Source: JASGDN01 sp049841275 (GTDB taxonomy: Bacteria > Chloroflexota > Chloroflexia > Thermomicrobiales > UBA6265). Taken from it: a stretch of DNA of 64,000 nt. The DNA lies in NCBI GenBank assembly GCA_049841275.1, contig JASGDN010000009.1, forward strand, positions 1 through 64,000, written 5' to 3'. Position numbers and translations under genes: made by a program. This document shows, piece by piece, positions 16,523 to 24,103 of this stretch. The stretch's first letter is position 1. Each line of letters starts with the position of its first letter. The notes beneath the pieces were generated by a model, which saw only the letters and a program-made list of their open reading frames with translations, did not search any database and was not told the DNA's origin.

Positions 16523-16674
16523 GCTGGTCCTTTCCGGGACTACAGGGAAGATGGGCGAGAATCAAAGTCTGACGCATTAAGTCGGATTATGGCCGCATCG
16601 CCGGCCCAGCACAAGGACGCAGGCGATCCGATTCCGGCACGGTTGCCTGGCGATAACGTGGTGCCGGCCAGCAC

Positions 16675-16713
16675 GCCGAGGGGCGACTCCAATCATCGGA
16701 GCCGCCCCTCGGC
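16675..16713 (-). terminator. Terminator hairpin after GNAT cluster
   Basis: GCCGAGGGGCG pairs with CGCCCCTCGGC, with a partly paired inner stem, 37 bp beyond the stop of the last double-GNAT gene. It marks the end of the five-gene minus-strand cluster. Confidence 0.65.
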
Positions 16714-16749
16714 GAGGTCGATCACGTGATGCTGTTCGCCGGAGCGCGC

Positions 16750-17973
16750 CTACTCCCAGTCCTTGCGCGGCATGGCGCGCCATTCACGCGCGAGGAAGTC
16801 GAAGACCACGAAGTTGTCCCACGTCCCGTCGTTGATGAACCGCCAGTGAATGCGCCCCGCCTCCGTATAGCCCTGCTTGCGCAGCGCCGCCGCCGAGCGC
16901 GTATTCGGGAAGTAGACCCACGACTGGATGACGTGCAATCCCAGCCGGTCGAAGGCGTATTCCATCAGCAACTGTTTCGCCTCGGAGCCGTAGCCGCCCC
17001 CGCGATACTCCGGGCGATGAAAGAAGCTGGCCGATTCCGCCGTGCGATCGATCAGGTCCACATCGAAGAGGCCGACTTCGCCGATCACCTCATCGTTCTC
17101 GCGCAGGCAGACCGCGAAGCGCACCCAGCGTGGGAACTCCTCCTTCTGGCTGGTCTCGTTCCAGTCCGCGAAACCCTCGATGTCCGGCATGTGGCGTCCG
17201 ATATCGAAGAAGGTCTCCGTTTCCAGGCGCGAGTACTTCACGACATCCTCGATGTCCTCGCGCGTCGGTGGACGCAGGTAGACGCGCTTGCCGACGAGGA
17301 CGGCGTTGGATGGCGGATCGGTTTCGAGCGTCACCTTTTCCGGCACGGGACGCGCCTCGCCGGTGCCGGAGCGGGGCAGTTCAACGTCCGCCGGGTCGCC
17401 GAGCGTCTTCACCCAGCCGGCGTTCAGGTATTCCAGCGCGACCTTGTCGACGCGCTTGCCATCGCGCAGGAACCACTCGCGGAAGCGGGCGGTCTCGCGA
17501 AACCCGGCCTTCGTCAGATGCTCGATGACGACGGTCTCGGAGGCCGGCAGCTGGCAGAGGCCTCCGATGGCGTGCTGCTCGTTCACCACCCAGTCCGCGA
17601 CGAGGGCGATGCCCTCCGCTTTCCAGGCTTGCCCCTGCTCGCCATGGAGCGGATCGACGTGGCCGGAGAAGTCGGCGGAGATCCACGCGAAGTTTGCATG
17701 GATCGACCCCACCACCACATCGTCGGCCTTGCGGACGATCGCGAGGGTGATCTCCTTGAACGGGTCCTGCTTGTCGATGGTTTCCTTGATGTAGTCCTCG
17801 GTGCGGGTGATACTCACCGGGAAGATCGTATCGCGCCAGGCCGTCGCGACATTCGCATCCACCGCCTCGATCGGGCGGAGGTAGACGGTTTCGCCGATGA
17901 GGAAGGTCTGCTCGGTGTAGCCGGTGCCGGGCGCGCGGTGGTTCTCGGTGCCGGTGGGTGTCGTGGTCGTCAT
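16750..17973 (-). CDS. Double-GNAT protein 5 of tandem cluster
   Basis: A 407-aa protein with two GNAT-fold halves. The N-terminal half starts QTFLIGETVYLRPIEAVDA and contains IVRKADDVVVGSI, but its acetyl-CoA loop is degenerate (LHGEQGQAWKAEGI). The C-terminal half starts GKRVYLRPPTREDIE and keeps a full R-x-x-G-x-G loop (YRGGGYGSEAKQLLMEYAF). It also has the end motif NTRSAAALRKQGYTEAGR, typical of RimJ/RimL-type N-acetyltransferases. It is the last gene of the cluster, starting 4 bp after the previous stop. Target molecule unknown; the N-terminal half may recognise a substrate rather than catalyse. Confidence 0.85.
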   Translation of the reverse strand: MTTTTPTGTENHRAPGTGYTEQTFLIGETVYLRPIEAVDANVATAWRDTIFPVSITRTEDYIKETIDKQDPFKEITLAIVRKADDVVVGSIHANFAWISADFSGHVDPLHGEQGQAWKAEGIALVADWVVNEQHAIGGLCQLPASETVVIEHLTKAGFRETARFREWFLRDGKRVDKVALEYLNAGWVKTLGDPADVELPRSGTGEARPVPEKVTLETDPPSNAVLVGKRVYLRPPTREDIEDVVKYSRLETETFFDIGRHMPDIEGFADWNETSQKEEFPRWVRFAVCLRENDEVIGEVGLFDVDLIDRTAESASFFHRPEYRGGGYGSEAKQLLMEYAFDRLGLHVIQSWVYFPNTRSAAALRKQGYTEAGRIHWRFINDGTWDNFVVFDFLAREWRAMPRKDWE

Positions 17974-17977
17974 GAGG

Positions 17978-19228
17978 TCATGCTCCGTCGGAATGGGTGG
18001 ACGATGCGGCCTTGGGCAAGGAGCGCCATTCGTCGGCCAGGATGTCGAAGACGATCTGGTTCGTGAACCCGCCGTCGCTGGTGCCTTTCCAGAACAGACG
18101 TCCGGCCTCGCGGTAGCCCTGCTTGCGGAGCGCGGCGGCGGAACGCAGGTTGTCCTGCGCCACGTACGATTGCACGGAGTGCATGCCCAGCGTCTCGAAG
18201 GCCCAGGAGAGCAGCAGGTGCTTCGCCTCGAAGCCGAGTCCCTCGCCGCGCGTGGCCGGGTCATAGAGCCAGCTGTAGCTTTCGGCGGATTGACTGACGT
18301 AGTCGATGCCCTGCAGGCCGCAGTCGCCGATCGTGCGGTCGTCGGCACGGCGGCGGATGGCAAAGGGAACGGTGTCACGCAGTCGGAACGAGGCCGGTTC
18401 CAGTCGGCTTTGCACCTTGTTGCCGTCGGTGGTCAGGATCCGGCTGTGTCCGAATCCGGTTTCGGATTCGATCCGGTTGAAGCGGCTCAGCGCCTCGGCG
18501 TCCTCCTTGTCGAACGCCTTCAGATAGACCCGTTGCCCGATTGCCATCGCCCCTTTCGGTGGATGCGAATCGCTATCGAAGGTGCCGAACGATGGCACCG
18601 GACGCGGTTCGCCGATGCCTGCCCGCACGATCGGCGTATCCGCCGGGTTGCCGAGCCGTTTCAGCCAGCGCGGGTGTAGCGTGACGTAACGCAGCAGGTC
18701 CACCCACTGGCCATCGAGCCGCAGCATCTCGCGGAATCGGGCGCTGCAGACGCAGCCCAGTTCCTCCAATGCGGCGATGGCTTCCGCCTGGTCCGCCGCG
18801 ACCGGCAATTGGAGCGAGATGACGTGAATCTCATCGCGCAGCCAGGGCACGACGAGGCGGTAGACCTCCGCCGTCCAGCGGCCTGCCTTCCCGTAGAGCG
18901 GGTCGATGTGAACCTCTACAAGCGGCGCGATGTCGCGGTAGTGAAGTGTCATCGTGCCGACCGGGCGGTCGTCGGCCTTGCGTACGACGGTCCAGACGCC
19001 GAAGGGTTTGTTGCGCAGCCCCTCGGCGATCCACGTCTCCGCCACGGCGGGCGATTGCGGCCAGACGGTATTGCGTAGTGACATCACATACTGGGCGTCG
19101 CGCTTCTCGATGCGGCGCAGGTAGATCTCCTCACCGATGAGGAAGGTCTGCCCTGCCGATTCCAGCAGCGGCGTCGGCAGCGGCGCCGGCACAGGTGTTG
19201 ATGTTTTGTTCGCAAGGGATTTGCTCAT
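17978..19228 (-). CDS. Double-GNAT protein 4 of tandem cluster
   Basis: A 416-aa paralogue of its neighbours. Its N-terminal half begins QTFLIGEEIYLRRIEKRDA and has a degraded cofactor loop (LYGKAGRWTAEVY). The C-terminal half begins GQRVYLKAFDKEDAE with loop TRGEGLGFEAKHLLLSWAF and the shared end motif NLRSAAALRKQGYREAGR. The ATG overlaps the upstream stop as ATGA, so translation is coupled. In the C-terminal loop the third glycine position differs from the others (G-E-G-L-G), still compatible with acetyl-CoA binding. A catalytic role is likely but unproven; specificity is unknown. Confidence 0.85.
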   Translation of the reverse strand: MSKSLANKTSTPVPAPLPTPLLESAGQTFLIGEEIYLRRIEKRDAQYVMSLRNTVWPQSPAVAETWIAEGLRNKPFGVWTVVRKADDRPVGTMTLHYRDIAPLVEVHIDPLYGKAGRWTAEVYRLVVPWLRDEIHVISLQLPVAADQAEAIAALEELGCVCSARFREMLRLDGQWVDLLRYVTLHPRWLKRLGNPADTPIVRAGIGEPRPVPSFGTFDSDSHPPKGAMAIGQRVYLKAFDKEDAEALSRFNRIESETGFGHSRILTTDGNKVQSRLEPASFRLRDTVPFAIRRRADDRTIGDCGLQGIDYVSQSAESYSWLYDPATRGEGLGFEAKHLLLSWAFETLGMHSVQSYVAQDNLRSAAALRKQGYREAGRLFWKGTSDGGFTNQIVFDILADEWRSLPKAASSTHSDGA

Positions 19229-20469
19229 GCGTCCTCGCTTTCGGCCGGTACCGATGTGGCGGCCCGGGGAAGCGCGCGCCACTCCTCGGCGGTGAGGTGA
19301 AAGATGACGTCGCCGGAGAAACGGCCGTGGTCCAGCTCCACCCACGGAATCACCCCGGCCTCGCGATACCCCTGCTTGCGCAGGGCTGCTGCGGACCGGG
19401 GATTGTCTGTCGAAACGCGCGATTGCACGGCGCGCAGGCCGAGGGTGTCGAAGCAGTATTCGAGCAGGAGATGTTTCGCCTCGGACCCGTACCCGCTGCC
19501 CCGGAAGGCGGGATCGAACATCCAGCTCGCGGTCTCGCCGTACTGATTGACGTAATCGACGCCGAGGATGGCGACCTCGCCGATGAAGCGGTCGTCCTCG
19601 CGCAGGCGCACCGCGAACCCGATGTCGGTCCAGAGCCGCTTGCTGGTGTCCTCCAGCCGCCGGTTCGCCATGTTCTCCGGATTGTTCACGGCGCGGAAAC
19701 TCCCGGGATAGGCTCCGGGTTCGATCCGGTTGAGACGGGCCATCTCGGCCGTGTCCTCCTTGTCGATCGCTTTCAGGTAGACCCGCTGCCCGGCGAGGAT
19801 CGCACCCTTCGGGGGATCGCCGGTCCAGGCGCCTTTCGTGGGAACCGGGCGCGGTTCGCCGGTTCCCGAGCGCACCAGTTCCTGGTTGCGGGGGTCACCG
19901 AGCTTTGCCATCCACTGCGCGTTGAGGTGGACCATTGTGACGAGATCGACCCATTCTCCGTCCTTCAGGATGAGTTTCGGCGCGCGTGCAGCCTCCCAGG
20001 CGCCGGCGGCGAGCGCGGCGGCGAGGGCCTCCGTTTCGTTTCCGGTGATGGTAAGGACGGTGGACATTCGCTGCTGTTCCTCTGAGCGCCAGGGCAGCAC
20101 GAGGCGGATGACTTCTGCCTTCCAGCGGCCTGCGGCGTCGCCGAAGAGGGGATCGATCGCGATGCGCATGTCGGTGTGAATGCGATGGCCGCGGAACTGG
20201 AAGCCGCCGACCACGCGGTCGTCGCTTTTGCGAACGACGGCGTACCAGTCGCGTCCGCTTTTCATCATCTCCTTGGCGATCCACTCCTCGGTCACGGAGG
20301 GGGAGACCGGGAAGATGCGGTCTCGCCAGGACATGGCGCCCTTTGCATCGTTCTTTTCGATGCGGCGAATGTAGATCTCCTCGCCAACGAGGAAGGTCTG
20401 CCCGGCGTGCCCCGGCTCTGTGGATGAGGGTGTGGATGGTGTGTCGGTGGTCGGTGTTGTCGTCGTCAT
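19225..20469 (-). CDS. Double-GNAT protein 3 of tandem cluster
   Basis: A 414-aa member of the family. The N-terminal half runs from QTFLVGEEIYIRRIEKNDA with IDPLFGDAAGRWKAEVIRL in place of a normal acetyl-CoA loop. The C-terminal half runs from GQRVYLKAIDKEDTAE with FRGSGYGSEAKHLLLEYCF and NPRSAAALRKQGYREAG. GAGGGG lies upstream of the ATG at 20469. A dispersed repeat of about 190 bp separates this gene from copy 2, so the cluster may be two transcripts or one interrupted by insertion. The linker GTGEPRPVP between the two halves is nearly identical in copies 2, 3 and 5. Confidence 0.85.
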   Translation of the reverse strand: MTTTTPTTDTPSTPSSTEPGHAGQTFLVGEEIYIRRIEKNDAKGAMSWRDRIFPVSPSVTEEWIAKEMMKSGRDWYAVVRKSDDRVVGGFQFRGHRIHTDMRIAIDPLFGDAAGRWKAEVIRLVLPWRSEEQQRMSTVLTITGNETEALAAALAAGAWEAARAPKLILKDGEWVDLVTMVHLNAQWMAKLGDPRNQELVRSGTGEPRPVPTKGAWTGDPPKGAILAGQRVYLKAIDKEDTAEMARLNRIEPGAYPGSFRAVNNPENMANRRLEDTSKRLWTDIGFAVRLREDDRFIGEVAILGVDYVNQYGETASWMFDPAFRGSGYGSEAKHLLLEYCFDTLGLRAVQSRVSTDNPRSAAALRKQGYREAGVIPWVELDHGRFSGDVIFHLTAEEWRALPRAATSVPAESEDA

Positions 20470-20590
20470 GATGGGGGTATCCCCTCGGTAATCGTCGTCG
20501 TTACAGTTGTGTCGCCGAAGCGGCACGTGTTCGGGTTGTGAATGACGCTGGTCGTGGCATTTACCAAGTCCACCAACATCCAAGATCCCA

Positions 20591-20781
20591 TGTCATCCTG
20601 AGCGCAGCGAGGGACCCCTGCGCGAAGCGCTTCCGGCGAAGCCGGAACATGGTGTTGGCATTCGTGATGTCATGCCAGCAAGAGACTCTGACAGAGCGTT
20701 TCGCATGAGAAGCCGCTTCGGATATCGACCTTCGGTCGATTGTGCTTCGTACGGAGGTTCTTCGCTCCGCTCAGAATGACA
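20591..20781. mobile_element. Dispersed 191-bp repeat with TGTCAT/ATGACA ends (copy A)
   Basis: The element begins TGTCATCCTGAGCGCAGCGAG and ends, in reverse complement, TGTCATTCTGAGCGGAGCGAA. Its right half in reverse complement matches the left part of the 58202-58399 element almost base for base over about 60 bases (through CGAAGCACAATCGACCG). Its left half matches that element's right end (GCGAAGCGCTTCCGGCG). It is therefore the same element in opposite orientation. It encodes nothing evident, so it is MITE-like and presumably moved by a transposase in trans. It lies in the 385-bp gap between double-GNAT genes 2 and 3. Confidence 0.65.
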
Positions 20782-20854
20782 GCGAAATTGGACAGTGCAG
20801 AACACCCGTGCGCTATCTCTGCATCAGCCCTTGCCCAAGTGGAAGTCGTCCCTG

Positions 20855-22093
20855 TCACTCCTTCGGCAACGCGCGCCACTCGTCGGCGAGCAGATCGAAG
20901 ACGACCATGCTGCCGATACCTCCCTTGTAGGGAAAGCACCAGGTGGCACGCCCAGCCTCGCGGTAGCCCTGCTTGCGAAGGGCAGCCGCCGACCGCGTGT
21001 TGTTGAAGAGCACCCACGAATGCACCATGTGCAGGCGCAGGTGGTTGAATGCGTAGTCCAGCAGCAGGTGTTTCGCCTCGCTGCCGTAGCCGCCTCCGCG
21101 ATAGTCCGACCGGAAGATCCAGCTGGCCGTCTCCGCCGTGCGGGCGACCCAATCGATATCCTCCAGCGAAACCCAGCCAATCGGCTCGTCGTTCTCACAG
21201 CCCATCAGGCAGACCATCCAGGAAATCGCTTTCGGCCAGTCGCCCTTCTTCTGCTCGTCCAGGGCTTGCCGGGTGAAGACGGCCGGACTCTCCGCTCCGC
21301 GTCCGAGCGAGAAATCCGCCTCCGGATCGCGCATCTCCCAGATGGCGGCCTGCTCCGCATCCGCCTTCACGAATGGGCGGAGATAGACGCGCTGGCCGAG
21401 CATCTTCGCACCGCGCGGGGGCGTATCGCCTGGAGCGAGCGTCCCTTTCGCCGGGACAGGACGCGGCTCCCCCGTACCGGTGCGTGGCAGCTCCGTCTGC
21501 AGCGGATCGCCGAGGCGTTCCACCCATTTCGGATGTGGGAAGTCGAAAACCAGCCAATCGACGCGGCGCCCATCGATGAGGTAGGCCTCGCGGAAACGGG
21601 CGATCTCGCGCATGCCGCCGGCGGTCAGCGCGGCGACAGCGATCGGTTCACTTGCCGGGATGTCGGTGTGGACCATCATCTTGTGCCGCTCGAAGACCTG
21701 CCAGCGCGCGACGAGGAGGATCGCTTCCGCTTTCCACGCCTGGCCGATCTTGCCGTAGACCGGATCGATGCGCGCCAGGGCGAAGGTGAGCGTCGGGTCG
21801 TATTCGAGCGCGATCGAGCCGACGACGCGATCGTCGCTGCGGCGGACGATGGCGAAGGTTTCCTTCTCCTCGGAATCTCCCTTCGCTAGGTTCTCCTCGA
21901 TCCACGCCTCGGTGGTCTCGGTCGACTGTGGGAAGACGGTCTGTCGCCAGGACGTGCCAGTTGCGGCATCGTCGTCATTCAGCGGGCGCAGGTAGACGTG
22001 CTCGCCGACGAGGAACGTCTGCTTGTCGGCACCGATCAGGGTCGGCTTTTCGTCCTTGCCGGACTTTGGGGCGTCAATCGCGACTTCAGGCAC
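20855..22093 (-). CDS. Double-GNAT protein 2 of tandem cluster
   Basis: A 412-aa paralogue. The N-terminal half begins QTFLVGEHVYLRPLNDDDA and carries IDPVYGKIGQAWKAEAILL instead of a canonical loop. The C-terminal half begins GQRVYLRPFVKADAEQ with YRGGGYGSEAKHLLLDYAF and NTRSAAALRKQGYREAGR. The likely start is GTG at 22093 (GGAGG 7 bases upstream), overlapping the preceding gene's stop by 8 bp, which indicates coupled translation. An acidic-to-neutral N-terminal tail of about 25 residues precedes the first domain. Substrate unknown. Confidence 0.85.
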   Translation of the reverse strand: MPEVAIDAPKSGKDEKPTLIGADKQTFLVGEHVYLRPLNDDDAATGTSWRQTVFPQSTETTEAWIEENLAKGDSEEKETFAIVRRSDDRVVGSIALEYDPTLTFALARIDPVYGKIGQAWKAEAILLVARWQVFERHKMMVHTDIPASEPIAVAALTAGGMREIARFREAYLIDGRRVDWLVFDFPHPKWVERLGDPLQTELPRTGTGEPRPVPAKGTLAPGDTPPRGAKMLGQRVYLRPFVKADAEQAAIWEMRDPEADFSLGRGAESPAVFTRQALDEQKKGDWPKAISWMVCLMGCENDEPIGWVSLEDIDWVARTAETASWIFRSDYRGGGYGSEAKHLLLDYAFNHLRLHMVHSWVLFNNTRSAAALRKQGYREAGRATWCFPYKGGIGSMVVFDLLADEWRALPKE

Positions 22094-23384
22094 GGGCGGC
22101 CTCCGTTTCAGTCTCGGTGTTGGTGGATGCGGTCGATGGGGTGATGGCGACGCGCGGCAGGGCCCGCCAGTCGTCGGCATTGAGCAGGAAGAGCGTGGCA
22201 TTGCCGAAGTTGCCGTCGAGCGGATATTCCCAATGCAGGCGCCCGGCCTCCTTGTAGCCCTGCTTGCGGAGCGCAGCGGCGGAACGCAGGTTCGGAAAGG
22301 CGACCCAGCTTTCGAGATGGCGCAGGCCGAGCACATCGAAGGCATAGGCGAGCAGGAGCTGCTTCGCCTCGGAGCCATAGCCCTGCTCGCGGTAGGCGGG
22401 GTTGTTCAGTTCGCTCTCGGTCATGCCCAGTCCGTGAACGTAGTCGATGCCAACGATGCCCATCGAGCCGATGAGCGCGTCGTTCTCGCGAAGGCAGACC
22501 GCGAAGCGCGGCCACGTCTGCGGCTCGTCCTCCTGGAGCTTCTTCGTCCACTCGACCAGTTCTGGCGGGGAATACATGCTGCGGCCCATCGACCAGATGG
22601 CGTCCGGGTCCTGTCGCATCCATTCGGAGATGACGAGCGCGTCATCCTTCTCCAGCGGCCGCAGGTAGACGCGCTCGCCGAGCATGATCGCCCCCTTCGG
22701 CGCGTTCTCGTCAACCGGGCGCGGGGATACAACGGGACGCGGCTGGCCGGTGCCGCTGCGTTCCAGCATCACCTCGGCTGGATCGCCCATCGTCGCCAGC
22801 CAGTGTGGACTGAGGTATTCGAGGAAGACGCGATCGACCCAGGCGCCGGACCGCGCGGACCAATGCGCATGCGGGTAGCGGGCACATTCGCGCCAGCCAT
22901 CGTCCAGCAACGCCGTGAGAAGATCCGTCTCGTCACTGGCGATCTGGTTGATGAGCAGGGGGACATGTTTCTCGTCGATCTGCCAGGGCACTACCAGCCG
23001 GAAGACCTCGATCTGCCAACGAATGGCGTCATCCCCGAAGAGCGGGTCGATGAAGACGCGCAGACCGCGGCTCGGGAAGCCGCGACCGATGCGCAGTTGC
23101 CCGACGGGGCGGCCATCGTGCTTGCGGACGACCAGATAGACGGAGCCGGAGAGTTCCTCCTCGATCCACGTCTCGGTCGTCTCCGGCGATTGTGGGAAGC
23201 GGGTTTCGCGCCAGGACGCGGTGAAGACCGCGTCGTCCTTTGTGGCGGGACGGAGGGCGATCTCCTCTCCGACGAGGAAGGTGTGCGTGCCGAGGTCGAA
23301 CGTGGTCGATGGCATCGCGGTCCTGGCGTCGTCGTTGTGCGCGGCAGGTGTCGTAGGGGTGGACGCGGGTGTCGGTGCGTTCAC
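22086..23384 (-). CDS. Double-GNAT protein 1 of tandem cluster
   Basis: A 432-aa first member of the cluster. A Thr/Pro/Ala-rich N-terminus of about 40 residues is followed by HTFLVGEEIALRPATKDDA. The N-terminal half has FIDPLFGDDAIRWQIEVFRL, the most degraded cofactor loop of the five. The C-terminal half has GERVYLRPLEKDDALV, YREQGYGSEAKQLLLAYAF and NLRSAAALRKQGYKEAGR. I prefer the GTG at 23384 (AGGAG 7 bases upstream); in-frame ATGs at 23405 and 23408 lack a site. Upstream lie a micro-ORF, hairpins and a promoter, so this gene probably receives special translational or attenuation control. Confidence 0.83.
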   Translation of the reverse strand: MNAPTPASTPTTPAAHNDDARTAMPSTTFDLGTHTFLVGEEIALRPATKDDAVFTASWRETRFPQSPETTETWIEEELSGSVYLVVRKHDGRPVGQLRIGRGFPSRGLRVFIDPLFGDDAIRWQIEVFRLVVPWQIDEKHVPLLINQIASDETDLLTALLDDGWRECARYPHAHWSARSGAWVDRVFLEYLSPHWLATMGDPAEVMLERSGTGQPRPVVSPRPVDENAPKGAIMLGERVYLRPLEKDDALVISEWMRQDPDAIWSMGRSMYSPPELVEWTKKLQEDEPQTWPRFAVCLRENDALIGSMGIVGIDYVHGLGMTESELNNPAYREQGYGSEAKQLLLAYAFDVLGLRHLESWVAFPNLRSAAALRKQGYKEAGRLHWEYPLDGNFGNATLFLLNADDWRALPRVAITPSTASTNTETETEAARA

Positions 23385-23521
23385 GGCATCGCTCCTGAAG
23401 GTCATCATCAAAGGTGCCGGTGGGCTGGGGTGTTGCCGAAAAAGGGCGCACGATATCAGGGGCCGCGTCAGGAAGACGCGAAGCCACACCGTCAGAATGG
23501 ACTCTGGGAAATCGTCAGCGG

Positions 23522-23542
23522 GGAAACCGTCACGCGGTTTCC
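23522..23542 (-). promoter_or_regulatory. Leader hairpin between micro-ORF and double-GNAT gene 1
   Basis: GGAAACCG and CGGTTTCC form a perfect 8-bp stem with a 5-base loop, about 60 bases downstream of the micro-ORF stop and 138 bases before the first GNAT start. It could act as an attenuator or shield, but no T-run follows. Confidence 0.4.
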
Positions 23543-23603
23543 AGCGGCCACGGTCGGGATGGTACCGTCCTCGCGGAGCGCGGGCGCGGTGTCGGGCGAC
23601 CGA

Positions 23604-23678
23604 TCAGCCGAGGTGCGCCGGACCCGTGGGCGCGACGAAGGCGTGACGGAAGATGGGGGTTCGTGCGATCGTCATCAT
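23604..23678 (-). CDS. 24-codon leader micro-ORF with full-length Shine-Dalgarno
   Basis: A reading frame of 24 codons (MMTIARTPIFRHAFVAPTG then PAHLG) ends 219 bp before double-GNAT gene 1. Before it stands AGAAAGGAGGTGAT, complementary to the entire 3' tail of 16S rRNA, by far the strongest ribosome site I found in the window. The spacing to the ATG pair is close to normal. The peptide has no signal or known motif and no run of a single amino acid. It may be a leader peptide or a genuine small protein. Translation is inferred from the ribosome site only. Confidence 0.5.
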   Translation of the reverse strand: MMTIARTPIFRHAFVAPTGPAHLG

Positions 23679-23839
23679 CAACCATCACCTCCTTTCTGGA
23701 CGTGCCCGGATGAAATGCCGCATCGTGATGCGCGGCGGGTCCGGAAGCGGGCGCCGGTCCAGCGACCAGCGCGGGCGATGGCAAGACATCGCCGGGCAGA
23801 CCTTTCGTGTCCGAGACACACAATCGCCCTTATACCGCC

Positions 23840-23868
23840 ATCATAGCGGCTCGGTGCCAGCTTGTCAT
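23840..23868 (-). promoter_or_regulatory. Sigma-70-like promoter for the GNAT cluster
   Basis: On the minus strand ATGACA, a 17-base spacer and TATGAT form a near-consensus -35/-10 pair. Transcription would start near 23833, giving a leader of about 450 nt before double-GNAT gene 1. The leader contains hairpins GGCGATG/CATCGCC and CGCATC/GATGCG before the micro-ORF. Apart from these and the micro-ORF, the 23385-24103 gap holds nothing recognisable. Confidence 0.5.
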
Positions 23869-24103
23869 CATCTTCGCAAGAATACCGCTGCATCTCGCAC
23901 AAGGATGCGGGATGACGACCTGGATCAGCGAACCCCTGCGGCTTGCCCTCCGTGCGTCCGGTCTCCGGACAGCATTGCGTTTGGAGGGGGAGCTTCGTGC
24001 GTCACCGACCACGCATGGGAAGGCTACGCCGGGCTATCCCAACGTGCCGATGGCATGTGCTGGAATGGCATTCCCTGGGTGAGATAGCCGGCAAGGCGAG
24101 GCT

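Noticed and set aside
23521..23580. T-box-like strings (TGGAAACCGCG on the minus strand, TGGTACCG on the plus strand) in the GNAT leader
   Set aside because: Each differs from the T-box core, no stem I specifier or antiterminator pairing could be laid out, and the downstream genes are not amino-acid or tRNA-charging genes.
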